This document shows positions 1-11,179 of a DNA stretch of 64,000 nt, one piece after another. The notes below the pieces were generated by a model that worked only from the letters and a program-made list of their open reading frames with translations, did not search any database and was not told where the DNA came from. Every line of letters starts with the position of its first letter. Position 1 is the first letter of the stretch. The translations under genes and the position numbers were made by a program. Source of the DNA: Pseudomonas leptonychotis (GTDB taxonomy: Bacteria; Pseudomonadota; Gammaproteobacteria; Pseudomonadales; Pseudomonadaceae); contig NZ_RFLV01000002.1 of NCBI RefSeq assembly GCF_004920405.1, positions 734,013 to 798,012 of the forward strand, in the 5' to 3' direction.

Positions 1-456
1 GACCGTACACAACTGCCGCTGTTCGATGCGTTTATGGCCTCGACAGTGCCACCATTACTTGCCGATAGCAGCGAACTGCCTTGGCAGGATAGCGAGGGCG
101 ATGCATTCAGTGAGTTGTCGCTACGCGGCCCCGCAGGGCATTGCCTCAATCTACTTGCACCCATATTGCGTGAGCTCAGCGAGAACCACGACGAGCGCTG
201 GCTGACCCTTGTAGCGCCGCCCTTAAGCCTGACTCAGAGCTGGCTTCGCGAGGCAGGCCTTAACCGCGAACGCATCCTGCTGCTGCACCCGCGCGGCAAG
301 CAGAGCGCATTAGAATTAGCGCAACACGCTCTGAAACTGGGGCGTAGCCACACGGTCGTCAGCTGGCTGCATCCGCTTGAGCGCCACGCACGTCAACGCC
401 TCGAGCACGCGGCCCGCCAAGGTACGGCGCAAAGCTTGAATATCAGCTTGGGATGA
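1..456 (+). CDS. sulA: SOS cell division inhibitor SulA (5' end outside window)
   Basis: SulA is induced by DNA damage and blocks FtsZ ring assembly. The reading frame is open from the first base of the window, and the residues before the first ATG at 34 (QLPLFDAF) look like the usual SulA N-terminus, so the true start lies upstream. The visible 151 residues include the SulA core: LTLVAPPLSLTQSWLREAGL, then an RILLLHPR strand, and HTVVSWLHPLERHARQRLE near the C-terminus. In Pseudomonas sulA follows lexA, which would be just outside the window together with its LexA operator. Weak hairpin at 470-486 after the stop, without a T run. Confidence 0.88.
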   Translation, partial: DRTQLPLFDAFMASTVPPLLADSSELPWQDSEGDAFSELSLRGPAGHCLNLLAPILRELSENHDERWLTLVAPPLSLTQSWLREAGLNRERILLLHPRGKQSALELAQHALKLGRSHTVVSWLHPLERHARQRLEHAARQGTAQSLNISLG

Positions 457-578
457 TTAGTCACAGAGGCGCACAAGGATTGTGCGTGTCAGCCGTCAGA
501 TAGAGTCAATATTTGCTGTGAGAAGGGTCTGCGTAAGGGCAGTAGCATTTTAAAGCAGCACTCAGCCGAACTCTGCAA

Positions 579-812
579 TCAATGCAGAACCCGCGGCCCT
601 TCTTCATGTTGAAAGTTATTTTCTGCCAAACGACCAGCCATCTGCACGCCTACGTTAAGCATGGCCTTGGCCACCTCGACATGCTGGCCCTGTAGGAACG
701 CTTTGGCGTCGGCAGAAAAATCCAGCACCACTAACGACTCTTCATCCTCTGCTCGGCGCAAAGCAATGCGCCCATCAGGCAGTTCGACAATTTCTAGGAA
801 GGATGTAGGCAT
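579..812 (-). CDS. Conserved hypothetical protein, 77 aa
   Basis: Small acidic protein without signal peptide or membrane segment. It begins with a strand-rich portion (FLEIVELPDGRIALRRAEDE) and ends with a helical half (AKAMLNVGVQMAGRLAENNF). The ATG at 812 has a GGAGAG ribosome-binding site about nine bases upstream. It lies in the same orientation as the following DUF6586-like gene and topA. In P. aeruginosa I remember a similar small hypothetical gene at this position (PA3009). Function unknown. Confidence 0.7.
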   Translation of the reverse strand: MPTSFLEIVELPDGRIALRRAEDEESLVVLDFSADAKAFLQGQHVEVAKAMLNVGVQMAGRLAENNFQHEEGPRVLH

Positions 813-890
813 TGGTTTAGCTCTCCACGTAAGACCACCATTGTAACAGCCGACCTAGGCTCCCCCTAGTCCGCCGGTCCAATCAGCGGC

Positions 891-1409
891 TTACCACTCG
901 CTCAATGTTTCCCGAAAGCGCTGCGCTAGAGCCTTCAACTGCTGCCGCCACGTCTCCAAAGCCTGATGAGCTAGAGGCTCAACTTCTTCGTCGAGGCTGA
1001 TCGCTGTGATTAGCGCTGTAGTCGGGTCAACTTTGCTTTTCTTGCCGGCTTGCGGTGGCTGAAAAAGCGCTGCATAGGCATTGAGCAACTCAGTTACCCA
1101 GCTACCGGGGGACTGCGCCAGCTCAACCAGCTCACCTAACTCCTGACTCGGCGCAGCGCTCAGCACCGCTGACGTGAGAAAGCTTTCAACGCGCGGGGCC
1201 GCACTGTCGGGCAAACGATAGTAACCAGCAATTTCATGGCACAACCCAAGCAGAGCACCATAAAGATGGAACAGCGCTGCTTCGCGCTCTGCCTGAATCA
1301 AAGCCAGCGCATTCATGCTTTGCGCTTGTTCGGCCTTACGCCAGGACTCCAGTGCCAAGCCTGCATAGAAAATTTTCTGATTGGTACGGGTATAGAGTTC
1401 ATTGGCCAT
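891..1409 (-). CDS. DUF6586-like conserved hypothetical protein
   Basis: A 172-residue cytoplasmic, mostly helical protein starting MANELYTRTNQKIFYAGLAL. The frame is open further upstream, but the ATG at 1409 is preceded by GGAGGG at a good distance, so I chose it. No enzymatic motif is visible; the C-terminal helix contains QALETWRQQLKALAQRFRE. It lies 66 bases downstream of topA on the same strand and probably shares its transcript. Matches the PA3010-type neighbour of topA in Pseudomonas as I remember it. Function unknown. Confidence 0.72.
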   Translation of the reverse strand: MANELYTRTNQKIFYAGLALESWRKAEQAQSMNALALIQAEREAALFHLYGALLGLCHEIAGYYRLPDSAAPRVESFLTSAVLSAAPSQELGELVELAQSPGSWVTELLNAYAALFQPPQAGKKSKVDPTTALITAISLDEEVEPLAHQALETWRQQLKALAQRFRETLSEW

Positions 1410-1475
1410 AGCGGCACCCTCCAAAACGGATCGAATAAACAAACGCGCGCCTGACAACAGGCGCGCTCAGCTCGA

Positions 1476-4088
1476 TCAGCTGTTCTTATCTTCGACCTTC
1501 CACTTACCGCCATCAAAGAACGCACGCCAGCCGGACGGTTTTCCGTCGACTTCGGTCTGTACGTACTGCTCCTTGGTCTTACGGCTGTAACGAATTACTG
1601 CAGCGCGACCTTGAGGATCCTTCTTTGGTGCATCACAGAGAAAATGATACTTGGGATCAATTTCATCGCGGTGCGGAATAATCTCAACAACCAATGGCGC
1701 GCGCGTTTCGCGGTTCTTGGGGAATTGACTGGCCGCGAGGAACAGGCCAGATGCGCCATCACGCAGGATGTAGGTGTCGTTGACCTTCTCACACTTGAGC
1801 TCCGGCATTTTCACCGGATCCATCTTCGGTGGTGCCGCTTCGCCGCTCTTCAGCAGTTTGCGGGTATTCTTACACTCGCTGTTGGTGCAACCAAAGAACT
1901 TGCCGAAGCGCCCGGTTTTCAACTGCATCTGACTGCCGCACTTATCGCAATCCAGGCTCGGACCTTCATAGCCCTTAATGCGGTACTGGCCCTGCTCCAC
2001 TTCATAACCTGGGCAATCCGGGTTATTGCCGCAAATATGCAACTTGCGGGTTTCATCGAGCAGGTAAGCATCCATGGCGGTCGAGCAGATCGGGCAACGA
2101 TGCTTGCCCAACAACACCAGCGACTCAGACTCACCTTCGTCGTCAGCGGCAATCTCATCACCCGGCACCAGGTTGACGGTCGCCTTGCAGCGCTCTTTAG
2201 GCGGCAATGCATAACCCGAGCAACCCAGGAACACCCCCGTAGACGCCGTACGAATAGTCATTGGCCGCGCGCAATCGCGACAGGCTATATCAGTCAGCGT
2301 CGGCGTGTTAGCACGCATACCGCCATCACTATCACCTGCGACCTCAAGCTTCTTCTTGAAGTCACCGTAGAACTCGTCCAAGACGTTTTTCCACTCACGC
2401 TGCCCTTGGGCCACGTCGTCCAGGTGCTCTTCCATGCCAGCGGTAAAGCCGTAGTCCATCAGATTGGAGAAGCTCTCGGATAGGCGCTCGGTAACAATGT
2501 CGCCCATTTTTTCGGAGTAGAAACGGCGGTTATGCAGGGCCACGTAACCGCGATCCTGAATGGTGCCAATGATCGCTGCATAGGTCGACGGACGACCAAT
2601 ACCGCGCTTTTCCATTTCCTTGACCAAGCTGGCTTCAGAGTAGCGCGCCGGCGGTTTGGTGAAGTGCTGGCTCGGGTCGAGCTTGATCAGCTTGAGCGCC
2701 TCGCCCTGCCCCATGTCCGGCAACACATCGTCATCGCCTGGCTTACTCATTTGCGGCAATGCGCGGGTGTAACCGTCAAACTTGAGGATACGACCTTTAG
2801 CACGCAACTCGAACTGCGCGGCAGTCACGGTCACGGTGGTAGACAGGTATTCGGCTGGCGGCATTTGGCAGGCCACAAACTGACGCCAGATCAGCTCATA
2901 CAGACGCTCGGCATCACGCTCCATACCGGACAACTGAGTCGGTTTGAGGTTGACGTCAGACGGACGAATCGCTTCGTGCGCCTCTTGCGCCCCTTCTTTA
3001 CTGCTGTAGGCAATCGGATCGGCCGGCAGATACTTCTTGCCGAACTCGCCCTGGATAAAGTCGCGCACCATGCTCACGGCGTCAGCCGAGAGGTTGGTCG
3101 AATCAGTACGCATATAAGTGATGTAACCCGCCTCATAAAGACGCTGAGCCATCATCATGGTCTTCTTCACCCCAAAGCCCAGACGGTTACTCGCCGCCTG
3201 TTGCAGGGTGGAGGTAATAAAGGGGGCCGAGGGCTTGCTGCTGGTCGGCTTATCTTCACGCTTGCTGATGCTGTAGCTGGACGCTTTAAGCGTGTTCAGC
3301 GCAGCCATGGCCTGGGCTTCGTTCAATGGTTTGAACGCAGCACCGTTTTCGCGGGCCACTTCGAAGCGCACGTTGGCGCCTTTGGTAGTACCCAGGTCAG
3401 CGTGCACTTCCCAGTATTCTTCTGGGACGAAAGCGCGGATCTCTTTCTCGCGCTCGACCACCAGCTTCACGGCCACCGACTGCACACGACCGGCGGACAA
3501 GCCACGGGCAATCTTGGCCCACAGCAGTGGCGAAACCATATAACCCACGACGCGATCGAGAAAACGTCGCGCCTGCTGTGCGTTAACCCGATTGATATCC
3601 AGCTCGCCAGGCTTGGAAAACGCCTCTTGAATGGCCTTTTTGGTGATCTCGTTGAACACCACGCGCTTATAGCGACTGTCGTCACCACCAATGGATTCGC
3701 GCAGGTGCCAGGCAATGGCTTCCCCCTCGCGATCCAAGTCGGTTGCGAGATAGATGGTGTCGGCATCTTTAGCCAAACGGCGCAATTCCTCGACCACCTT
3801 CTCCTTGCCTGGAAGGATCTCGTACTTGGCTTTCCAGCCGTGTTCGGGATCGACCCCCATGCGCGCAAACAGCTGACGCTTGGCTTTCTCCTTGGGCGAC
3901 AGCGCGGGCACTTCACCAGCTGCGGCCTTACCACGCTTAACGGGCTCTTTGGCGGTGCTTGCCGAGCCACTGGTGGGTAGGTCACGGATGTGGCCGATGC
4001 TCGACTTCACCACGTACTCGTTGCCCAAGTACTTGTTGATGGTCTTGGCCTTGGCCGGGGATTCCACGATGACCAGCGATTTGCCCAT
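1476..4088 (-). CDS. topA: DNA topoisomerase I
   Basis: Type IA topoisomerase that relaxes negative supercoils by a transient single-strand break. The 870-residue length is normal for Pseudomonas TopA. The N-terminal Toprim domain shows [14 protein letters not shown] and the metal-binding [13 protein letters not shown]. The catalytic tyrosine lies in [11 protein letters not shown], around residue 325. The C-terminal third carries several four-cysteine zinc-ribbon units ([26 protein letters not shown] followed by GCTNSECKN). The start [14 protein letters not shown] is the family start. The upstream segment 4089-4212 contains an AT-rich palindromic CTATATATAG that could serve as the -10 region. 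Confidence 0.97.
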   Translation of the reverse strand: MGKSLVIVESPAKAKTINKYLGNEYVVKSSIGHIRDLPTSGSASTAKEPVKRGKAAAGEVPALSPKEKAKRQLFARMGVDPEHGWKAKYEILPGKEKVVEELRRLAKDADTIYLATDLDREGEAIAWHLRESIGGDDSRYKRVVFNEITKKAIQEAFSKPGELDINRVNAQQARRFLDRVVGYMVSPLLWAKIARGLSAGRVQSVAVKLVVEREKEIRAFVPEEYWEVHADLGTTKGANVRFEVARENGAAFKPLNEAQAMAALNTLKASSYSISKREDKPTSSKPSAPFITSTLQQAASNRLGFGVKKTMMMAQRLYEAGYITYMRTDSTNLSADAVSMVRDFIQGEFGKKYLPADPIAYSSKEGAQEAHEAIRPSDVNLKPTQLSGMERDAERLYELIWRQFVACQMPPAEYLSTTVTVTAAQFELRAKGRILKFDGYTRALPQMSKPGDDDVLPDMGQGEALKLIKLDPSQHFTKPPARYSEASLVKEMEKRGIGRPSTYAAIIGTIQDRGYVALHNRRFYSEKMGDIVTERLSESFSNLMDYGFTAGMEEHLDDVAQGQREWKNVLDEFYGDFKKKLEVAGDSDGGMRANTPTLTDIACRDCARPMTIRTASTGVFLGCSGYALPPKERCKATVNLVPGDEIAADDEGESESLVLLGKHRCPICSTAMDAYLLDETRKLHICGNNPDCPGYEVEQGQYRIKGYEGPSLDCDKCGSQMQLKTGRFGKFFGCTNSECKNTRKLLKSGEAAPPKMDPVKMPELKCEKVNDTYILRDGASGLFLAASQFPKNRETRAPLVVEIIPHRDEIDPKYHFLCDAPKKDPQGRAAVIRYSRKTKEQYVQTEVDGKPSGWRAFFDGGKWKVEDKNS

Positions 4089-4212
4089 GGATTGGAAAAT
4101 TCCTGAATTCGGTAAATAAATGCGGGAGGCGCTGTACTGCCTGCTAGCGCGGCACCGCTATATATAGTGGCGGTCCGGCCGAGGTCAAGCGCAGCTATGG
4201 CCCGGTGTCAGC

Positions 4213-4449
4213 TCAAGGCCGAGTAAACAGTGTGCTTTCAGCCTGAAGCAAAGCAAAGCGTGGAACCGTCTCGCCGTCCACTTCAACACTTTCACAGAAC
4301 ATCTCCAGCGGCCGCACCCAGAGGCCAAACTCGCCGTATAGCGCCTGATAGACCACCATCTGCTGCTCCGTCTCGGAGTGCTGGGCCACACCAAACACAC
4401 GGTATTCAGGCCCTTTGTAATGACGGTAAAGGCCAGGCTGTAATTGCAT
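4213..4449 (-). CDS. DUF1653 domain protein
   Basis: A 78-residue protein that is almost entirely one DUF1653 domain: MQLQPGLYRHYKGPEYRVFG at the start, then VVYQALYGEFGLWVRPLEMF. The open frame continues upstream but loses the family pattern, so I chose the ATG at 4449, which has AAGGA upstream. The gene sits between topA and fadA on the same strand, as I remember for P. aeruginosa. The biochemical role of DUF1653 proteins is unknown. Confidence 0.85.
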   Translation of the reverse strand: MQLQPGLYRHYKGPEYRVFGVAQHSETEQQMVVYQALYGEFGLWVRPLEMFCESVEVDGETVPRFALLQAESTLFTRP

Positions 4450-4551
4450 GGGTGAATTCCTTGAAGATTTTCTGCTGATAAAAAATTTCCGGGATAAATC
4501 TCTTACGCAACCTTGCGGCGACCCGAAAAGTGGCTGCCATAAATGGCTGGC

Positions 4552-4584
4552 CAAAAACAAAAACCGGGGCACTTGGCCCCGGTT
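4552..4584 (-). terminator. Rho-independent terminator of fadBA
   Basis: Nine-base perfect stem (AACCGGGGC at 4562-4570 with GCCCCGGTT at 4576-4584) and a five-base loop, followed on the minus strand by a T-rich tract (complement of 4552-4561). It lies 26 bases past the fadA stop codon, so it should end the fadB-fadA transcript before the DUF1653 gene. Confidence 0.85.
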
Positions 4585-4610
4585 CTTCCATCTCTTACAC
4601 CCTGTAAAGC

Positions 4611-5801
<1,191 letters not shown>

Positions 5802-5816
5802 CTAGTCTGTCCGCGA

Positions 5817-7964
5817 TTAACCGAAAAACTTCTGGCCGCTAGCAGCCATTTCGCGAAGCTTGGCAGTCGGGGTGTACAGCGCGCCCAGCTCGGCGTACTT
5901 GTCGGCCAGGGCAACGAACTCAGCTACACCGACGGTATCGATGTAACGCAGCGCACCACCGCGGAACGGCGGGAAGCCGATGCCGTAGATCAGGCCCATA
6001 TCGGCCTCAGCTGCGGTATCAACGATGCCGTCTTCTAGACAACGCACGGTTTCCATGCACAGAGGAATCATCATGAAGTTAATGATGTCTTCATCAGTTA
6101 CTTCACGCTGCTCGGTCACGATGGACTTCAGCAGCTCGTAAGCAACTGGGTCGATAACCTTTTTCGGCTTACCGCGCTTGTCCATTTCGTAGACGTAGAA
6201 ACCTTTGCCATTTTTCTGGCCCAGGCGATCAGCTTCGTACATCACGTCAACTGCAGTGCGACCTTCAACCGCCATGCGGTCAGGGAAGCCTTCAGCCATT
6301 ACGTCACGGCCGTGGTGACCGGTGTCGATACCGACCACGTCGGACAGGTACGCCGGACCCATTGGCCAGCCGAACTTCTCCATGACCTTGTCGATACGCA
6401 CAAAGTCTACGCCCAGCTCCAGGAGCTTGGAGAAGCCACCGAAGTAAGGGAACAGTACGCGGTTAACCAGGAAGCCCGGGCAGTCGTTGACGACTACTGG
6501 GGTCTTACCCATTTTCTTGGCGTAGGCAACGGTGGTGGCGACTGCCACTTCGCTGGACTTCTCACCACGAATCACTTCAACCAGCGGCATCATGTGCACG
6601 GGGTTGAAGAAGTGCATGCCGACAAAGTTTTCCGGACGCTTGAGGGCCTTGGCCAACAAGTTGATGGAAATGGTCGAGGTGTTGGAAGCAAGAATTGCAT
6701 CCTCCTTCACCACGCCTTCTACTTCGGCCAGCACGATCTGCTTAACCTTCGGATTTTCGACCACAGCCTCTACAACGATGTCGACAGCGCCGAAATCACC
6801 ATAAGACATGGTTGGACGAATTGCAGTGAGGGCTTCAGCCATCTTCGCCGGGGTCATACGACCTTTAGCAACGCGACCGCCAAGCAGCTTGGAAGCCTCT
6901 GCCAGCCCCATCTGGATACCCTCTTCACGGATATCCTTCATCAGGATCGGAGTACCTTTGGACGCCGACTGGTAAGCGATACCGCCACCCATGATGCCAG
7001 CGCCGAGCACGGCAGCCAGTTTCACGTCTTTAGCGATTTCGTCGTATTGCTTGGCTTTTTTCTTCAGGTCCTGATCGTTCAGGAACAGACCAATCAGGCT
7101 CGCAGCAACTGGGGTTTTGGCCAGTTTGACGAAGCCAGCAGCCTCAACTTCCAGAGCCTTGTCGCGCCCCATGTTGGCGGCTTTCTGGATGGTCTTGATC
7201 GCTTCAACTGGCGCCGGGTAGTTCGGGCCAGCCTGACCTGCAACGAAACCTTTGGCGGTTTCAAAGCACATCATCTGCTCAATCGCGTTGAGCTTGAGCT
7301 TTTCCAATTTCGGCTGACGCTTGGCCTTGTAATCCAGCTCACCGGAGATGGCGCGCTTGATCAGGTCCAAGGCAGCGGCTTGCAGCTTGTCAGCGGCAAC
7401 CACGGCATCCACTGCACCCATTTTCAGGGCGTCAGCCGCTTTGTTTTCTTTACCACCAGCAATCCACTCAACGGCGTTATCGGTACCGATAACCCGCGGC
7501 AGACGCACAGTGCCGCCGAAGCCTGGGTAGATGCCCAGTTTGACTTCCGGCAAGCCAACTTTAGCGCTTTCAGCCATGACGCGGTAATCCGCGGCCAGGC
7601 ACATCTCAAAACCACCGCCCAAGGCGATGCCATTGATCGCGACTACAGTCGGAACAGTGAGGTCTTCAAAATCACTGAAGATCTTGTTGGCTTCGAGGTT
7701 GCCAGCCACCAGTTCTGCGTCCGACAACTTGAAGTTGTCGACGAACTCGGTGATGTCAGCGCCGACGATAAATACGTCTTTGCCACTGGTGACAATCACG
7801 CCCTTGATCGAACCATCAGCCTTGATCGCATCAACAGATTGACGCAGTTCATTGAGGGTAAGACGGTTGAATTTGTTGACGGATTCACCCTTGAGGTCGA
7901 ATTTCAATTCGACGATGCCACTCTCAAGAGCCTTAACCGTGATGGCTTTACCTTCGTAAATCAT
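5817..7964 (-). CDS. fadB: Fatty acid oxidation complex alpha subunit FadB (enoyl-CoA hydratase / 3-hydroxyacyl-CoA dehydrogenase)
   Basis: Multifunctional beta-oxidation enzyme of 715 residues, the exact length usual for FadB. The N-terminal crotonase domain shows [11 protein letters not shown] and [18 protein letters not shown]. The dehydrogenase half begins with the NAD-binding [18 protein letters not shown] and later has [17 protein letters not shown]. The open frame extends about 50 codons upstream; the chosen ATG at 7964 gives the family start [13 protein letters not shown]. First gene of the fadBA operon. In P. aeruginosa this operon is repressed by PsrA, but I could not find a convincing PsrA box here. 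Confidence 0.96.
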   Translation of the reverse strand: MIYEGKAITVKALESGIVELKFDLKGESVNKFNRLTLNELRQSVDAIKADGSIKGVIVTSGKDVFIVGADITEFVDNFKLSDAELVAGNLEANKIFSDFEDLTVPTVVAINGIALGGGFEMCLAADYRVMAESAKVGLPEVKLGIYPGFGGTVRLPRVIGTDNAVEWIAGGKENKAADALKMGAVDAVVAADKLQAAALDLIKRAISGELDYKAKRQPKLEKLKLNAIEQMMCFETAKGFVAGQAGPNYPAPVEAIKTIQKAANMGRDKALEVEAAGFVKLAKTPVAASLIGLFLNDQDLKKKAKQYDEIAKDVKLAAVLGAGIMGGGIAYQSASKGTPILMKDIREEGIQMGLAEASKLLGGRVAKGRMTPAKMAEALTAIRPTMSYGDFGAVDIVVEAVVENPKVKQIVLAEVEGVVKEDAILASNTSTISINLLAKALKRPENFVGMHFFNPVHMMPLVEVIRGEKSSEVAVATTVAYAKKMGKTPVVVNDCPGFLVNRVLFPYFGGFSKLLELGVDFVRIDKVMEKFGWPMGPAYLSDVVGIDTGHHGRDVMAEGFPDRMAVEGRTAVDVMYEADRLGQKNGKGFYVYEMDKRGKPKKVIDPVAYELLKSIVTEQREVTDEDIINFMMIPLCMETVRCLEDGIVDTAAEADMGLIYGIGFPPFRGGALRYIDTVGVAEFVALADKYAELGALYTPTAKLREMAASGQKFFG

Positions 7965-8445
7965 CAACTGATCTCCACGGTATGGAAGCTGAACAGTACA
8001 CATCGGAGCCAACCAGCAAGCTACTCCACGGCATAGCCGTCTCAGAGTAGCCCCTATCAGCCTGGCACACCCACCGACGCGATAATCGGGCTGTAAAGGC
8101 GCTGCCTTTGGAGGCAAACGCTCAATTCATACGCCCGTTTGATTTGGGTGTGCACACCTTCAAGGAAAAGCATCTGCTTGTCAATTGGCCTGTAGTGTCT
8201 GCGAAGGCGTACAAAAAATTACGTTCGCGCTGACAGAGGTACAGCGATGACTGTGTCGCAAACAGGCGGACATTCGCGGCGATATTAGGCTTACACGTTA
8301 ACTTTATGCGCAAAAGTGTGATCCAGCGCATACCTAGCAAAATGATAAACCTACAGGTACAGTCGTCTCAATATCGCCGCCCCGGGCCGGCCGTAAGCAA
8401 AACAAAAACAATTAAAGCCCAACAAAGGGCGTACGGAGTTTTCCC
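7965..8445. other. Intergenic region between divergent fadB and the 8446 gene
   Basis: About 480 bases with no gene I can support. It must hold the fadBA promoter and the promoter of the rightward gene, which has a GGAG ribosome-binding site just before its ATG. A widely spaced inverted repeat (CAAACG near 8115 and CGTTTG near 8135) is visible. Short open frames here lack ribosome-binding sites and protein-like composition. Confidence 0.5.
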
Positions 8446-9264
8446 ATGTCGAGCCGCATGCTTGCCATTTTCTTGAGCACCCTGCTCGCAAGCACCCTCC
8501 CCCTGATCAGCACCTCTAGCCAAGCTGCAGATGCCGCTACTAATTTGCTTAAGCTGCATCAACTTCGTCTCGCCACACAAAAAACCCTTGGCGACTTTTA
8601 TATGTTCAACGGCATGGAAGGCGATCAACGCTACTCGCGGATGATCAGTGAATCGCTGACAGAGGTGAACACCCAGCTCAACGCGCTCACCGAGATGCCA
8701 GGCGAAGGATCAAAGGCCTTACGCTCGCAGCTTGACCAGCAATGGAAGGGTTATCAAATAGACCTCAACAACCTGACCAGTGCATTGAAAACCCAAGGTT
8801 ATACCGACCTACAACCGGTGGCCGACCTGGCTGCACGCAATCAGCAGTTGATGAGCCTGAGCCAAGAGCTGTATAGCAAGATCCAACAGGAAGGCAGTTA
8901 CAGCGTTCCTGCCCTGGCTCAGCGCAGCCGTGAGCAAAGCCTATTGATGCAAGGCATTGCAGTTGATTATGCCTCGCGCAGCGCCTCAGTCGGCGCAACC
9001 TTTATGGGCGGCGGCGATGCGCGCCCCATGGAAGAACTGGTCGCTGAGTTCGCCAGCAAGATGGCTACACTGCAGAAAGAGCCGACAAACACACCACAAC
9101 TGAAGCAGTCTTGGGACGGGGTAGGCACCAAATGGCGCTACATTGAAAAGTCGTTGATCAACTACAACGAGAACAGCGTGCCATTTCTGGTTAACAAGTA
9201 CTCCAACACCATTATTCAGGGAATCGAACAGATTTCCAGCCAATACGCGGCCGCCAACCTCTGA
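8446..9264 (+). CDS. Secreted helical protein of unknown function, 272 aa
   Basis: Starts with a clear Sec signal peptide (hydrophobic MLAIFLSTLLASTLPLIS, with probable cleavage after SSQA). The mature part is predicted to be almost entirely alpha-helical, with repeated heptad-like segments such as LTEVNTQLNALTEM and LKSWDGVG-like amphipathic stretches; no cysteines are seen after the signal. The first helix (LLKLHQLRLATQKTLGDFYMF) recalls the ligand-binding helical bundles of PilJ/NarX-type sensors, but there is no membrane anchor or signalling domain. GGAG ribosome-binding site at about 8435; terminator at 9315. Probably periplasmic. Function not recognised. Confidence 0.7.
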   Translation: MSSRMLAIFLSTLLASTLPLISTSSQAADAATNLLKLHQLRLATQKTLGDFYMFNGMEGDQRYSRMISESLTEVNTQLNALTEMPGEGSKALRSQLDQQWKGYQIDLNNLTSALKTQGYTDLQPVADLAARNQQLMSLSQELYSKIQQEGSYSVPALAQRSREQSLLMQGIAVDYASRSASVGATFMGGGDARPMEELVAEFASKMATLQKEPTNTPQLKQSWDGVGTKWRYIEKSLINYNENSVPFLVNKYSNTIIQGIEQISSQYAAANL

Positions 9265-9314
9265 TTGCGCGACCGTTTCTGCATTCGCTTTACCGGCCTG
9301 CCTGGCCGTACTCC

Positions 9315-9344
9315 AGCCCAGTGCTTGCACTGGGCTTTCTTTTA
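9315..9344 (+). terminator. Rho-independent terminator after the 8446 gene
   Basis: Nine-base perfect stem AGCCCAGTG / CACTGGGCT with a four-base CTTG loop, followed by TTCTTTT. It is about 50 bases after the stop codon of the secreted protein gene. Confidence 0.85.
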
Positions 9345-9397
9345 TAGGCCTGCCATCCGCTACGCGACGTTAAAAATTGCTCCAGGCAATTTTTTGC

Positions 9398-9835
9398 TCA
9401 GGCTTTGGCCTGGAGGAAATCCACAACTTGCTGCAACGCCTCATCAGCACCACGCTCGCCCCAGCATACCGATAGCATCTGATCAGTTGCCTCAACCTTA
9501 AATACATCCGCCGGCAATGCCTGCAGTTGAGCTAAGAACGCTTGATCGGTGCAGGGCTCACGCCATTTATTAACCCATTGACCGGGCTCCAGCTGCCAAT
9601 AACACCAACTGTCAACCTGACCCCGCCGCCTCCCCCGATGGTATTGCGGGCAGGTTTCTGGTGGTTGGCATGGTAACCAGTGCGGCCATTCCTGCCGCGA
9701 CAACTGCATGGCCACTCCCATGCGACGGGCCTGCAAACGTACATCCATTTGCCCGCGCTGACGCCGCGACGGAGCCAACCACGCCAAAGGACTTAACATT
9801 ACAGCCAGGAGCAAAACCACAAACCAAGGACTCAT
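9398..9835 (-). CDS. Hypothetical membrane-anchored protein, 145 aa
   Basis: Begins MSPWFVVLLLAVMLSPLAWL, a single N-terminal membrane segment, followed by an arginine-rich stretch (APSRRQRGQMDVRLQARRM) that should face the cytoplasm. The rest is soluble, with paired cysteines (LPCQPPETCPQY, SWCYWQLEPGQW). I chose the ATG at 9835 rather than the upstream in-frame ATG at 9871 because the membrane segment then lies at the N-terminus; no strong ribosome-binding site distinguishes them. Conserved-looking but no family recognised. Divergent from the UspA gene. Confidence 0.6.
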   Translation of the reverse strand: MSPWFVVLLLAVMLSPLAWLAPSRRQRGQMDVRLQARRMGVAMQLSRQEWPHWLPCQPPETCPQYHRGRRRGQVDSWCYWQLEPGQWVNKWREPCTDQAFLAQLQALPADVFKVEATDQMLSVCWGERGADEALQQVVDFLQAKA

Positions 9836-9919
9836 ATCATTATCTCGCAGGCAAAAACCTGTCATATGCACTCAAGAAGGCCATACTAAAACCATCGATA
9901 CACTTGTAAGGAGCTAGCT

Positions 9920-10360
9920 ATGCCCTACCTGCACATATTGGTCGCTGTCGACCTTACCGAAGAATGCGACCCGGTCATGCACCGCGCGCAAAAACTGGCC
10001 ACCAGCAGTGGGGCCAAGCTGTCTGTGGTGCATATTGTCGAACCCATGGCGATGGCCTTTGGTGGCGACGTACCCATGGATTTGTCGATGTTGCAACAAC
10101 AACAGTTTGATCAGGCTCGCGAACGCCTGGGCAAATTTTCCGCAAGCTACCCGGAATTGGGCACTGACCACTGTCATTTGGCATATGGTCAGCCGCGCCA
10201 GGAAATTCACCGCTTAGCCGAAGAGCAGCAGTGCGACCTGATCGTCGTCGGCAGCCACGGGCGCCATGGCCTGGCTTTACTATTGGGCTCAACCGCCAAT
10301 GATGTGCTGCACGGCGCGCCTTGCGACGTGCTGGCGGTACGCCTGAAAAAAGCGGAATGA
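9920..10360 (+). CDS. Universal stress protein, UspA family
   Basis: 146-residue single Usp domain. It opens with HILVAVDLTEECDPVMHRA and contains the nucleotide-binding GSHGRHGLALLLGSTANDVLH pattern (G-x2-G-x9-G-S/T) near the C-terminus, so it is of the ATP-binding UspF/UspA-like type. Ribosome-binding site AAGGAG at about 9907. In P. aeruginosa a UspA-like gene lies at the matching position (PA3017, from memory). Its physiological role here cannot be read from sequence. Confidence 0.9.
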   Translation: MPYLHILVAVDLTEECDPVMHRAQKLATSSGAKLSVVHIVEPMAMAFGGDVPMDLSMLQQQQFDQARERLGKFSASYPELGTDHCHLAYGQPRQEIHRLAEEQQCDLIVVGSHGRHGLALLLGSTANDVLHGAPCDVLAVRLKKAE

Positions 10361-10367
10361 CAAGGAT

Positions 10368-10401
10368 GGCGACGAATAACGCGCCTGCGTTATTCGTCGC
10401 C
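10368..10401. terminator. Perfect 15-bp hairpin between convergent genes
   Basis: Arms at 10368-10382 (GGCGACGAATAACGC) and 10387-10401 (exact reverse complement) around a four-base GCCT loop. It sits between the uspA stop and the end of the leftward gene and overlaps that gene's last codons and stop (10390-10392). There is no long T run, so it is either a bidirectional transcription barrier or an mRNA 3'-stabilising structure. Confidence 0.6.
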
Positions 10402-11076
10402 GTCGCCGGGAATCATGACTAGAGGGCGGATCTTCTGCAGCTGGGTTTCCAGCGAGTAAGTCATGCTCGATGCCATGGAGAAGAAGGTCAGGAACGCTTT
10501 GAGGTTAGAGTCCCCTTCACAGGTCGCATGAATACGCTGCCAAAACGCCTGATTGACCAGCTGCAGTTGTTGAAACATGCGCACCAGCCCCTTCAGCTCC
10601 CAGTCAGCTGCATGCCCTTCGCGAAGATTGAAGTACTGCTGCGTCAGGTATAACGACACCGTACGCAAAATGAACTCTTGGCTGTTGGCAAATGGCAGAT
10701 GATGCTGGGCCATGGGCTTGAGTTTGCCCAGAACAGGGCAGGCGCTGGTCGCCATAATGACGCCAAGCAGCGCCCGCAAGCCCTCCTCCAGACCTACCTG
10801 CTTGTTGTACTCACGCTCCGGCGTACGCACCCATACAGAGACTTTCTTGAAGGCTGGCAAGCCTTGGAAGTCCTCGATCACCCGATGCAGATCGACTGCC
10901 GCCGGACAATGACTGAAATTGTCCTTGCTTAGTGGGCAGTTACTGCACTGCTGGTATTCAAGCCGGGTCCAGGCCGGCGCGCGTTGCGCCGCCTCGGCCT
11001 CATACACTCGGTCCAGCTCGATCCTGTAGCTGAACTGATGATTGTCGTCGAGAGTAATGCGGTACTCGATGGCCAT
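10390..11076 (-). CDS. Conserved hypothetical protein with N-terminal cysteine cluster, 228 aa
   Basis: Starts MAIEYRITLDDNHQFSYRIE; an upstream in-frame start at 11100 is possible but gives an unusual leader. Around residues 50-65 there is a cysteine pattern CSNCPLSKDNFSHCP that could bind a metal. The remainder is helical (ANSQEFILRTVSLYLTQQYF, LKGLVRMFQQLQLVNQAFW). No signal peptide or membrane segment. Similar Pseudomonas proteins occur between uspA and uup as I remember, but I know no function. Confidence 0.68.
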   Translation of the reverse strand: MAIEYRITLDDNHQFSYRIELDRVYEAEAAQRAPAWTRLEYQQCSNCPLSKDNFSHCPAAVDLHRVIEDFQGLPAFKKVSVWVRTPEREYNKQVGLEEGLRALLGVIMATSACPVLGKLKPMAQHHLPFANSQEFILRTVSLYLTQQYFNLREGHAADWELKGLVRMFQQLQLVNQAFWQRIHATCEGDSNLKAFLTFFSMASSMTYSLETQLQKIRPLVMIPGDGDE

Positions 11077-11179
11077 GAATGTCTCCGCCTGAAGTCTCAA
11101 AAATCCTGTTTGAGCGTATTACCTGCTTAGCACGCCTGGCTAAACACCGATTTACGAGTTGCTGCGTTTAAACACGCTG

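Noticed and set aside
2532..3980. Long open frame of 482 codons on the plus strand opposite topA
   Set aside because: It is antisense to a clear topoisomerase I gene, has no recognisable domain and shows the composition of a GC-rich shadow frame.
6312..8036. 574-codon plus-strand frame opposite fadB
   Set aside because: Shadow of the well-supported FadB gene; histidine- and valine-rich composition, no family pattern.
8114..8142. CAAAC / GTTTG pair upstream of fadB as a PsrA box
   Set aside because: The half-sites are about 15 bases apart, whereas the PsrA consensus has only 2-4 bases between them.
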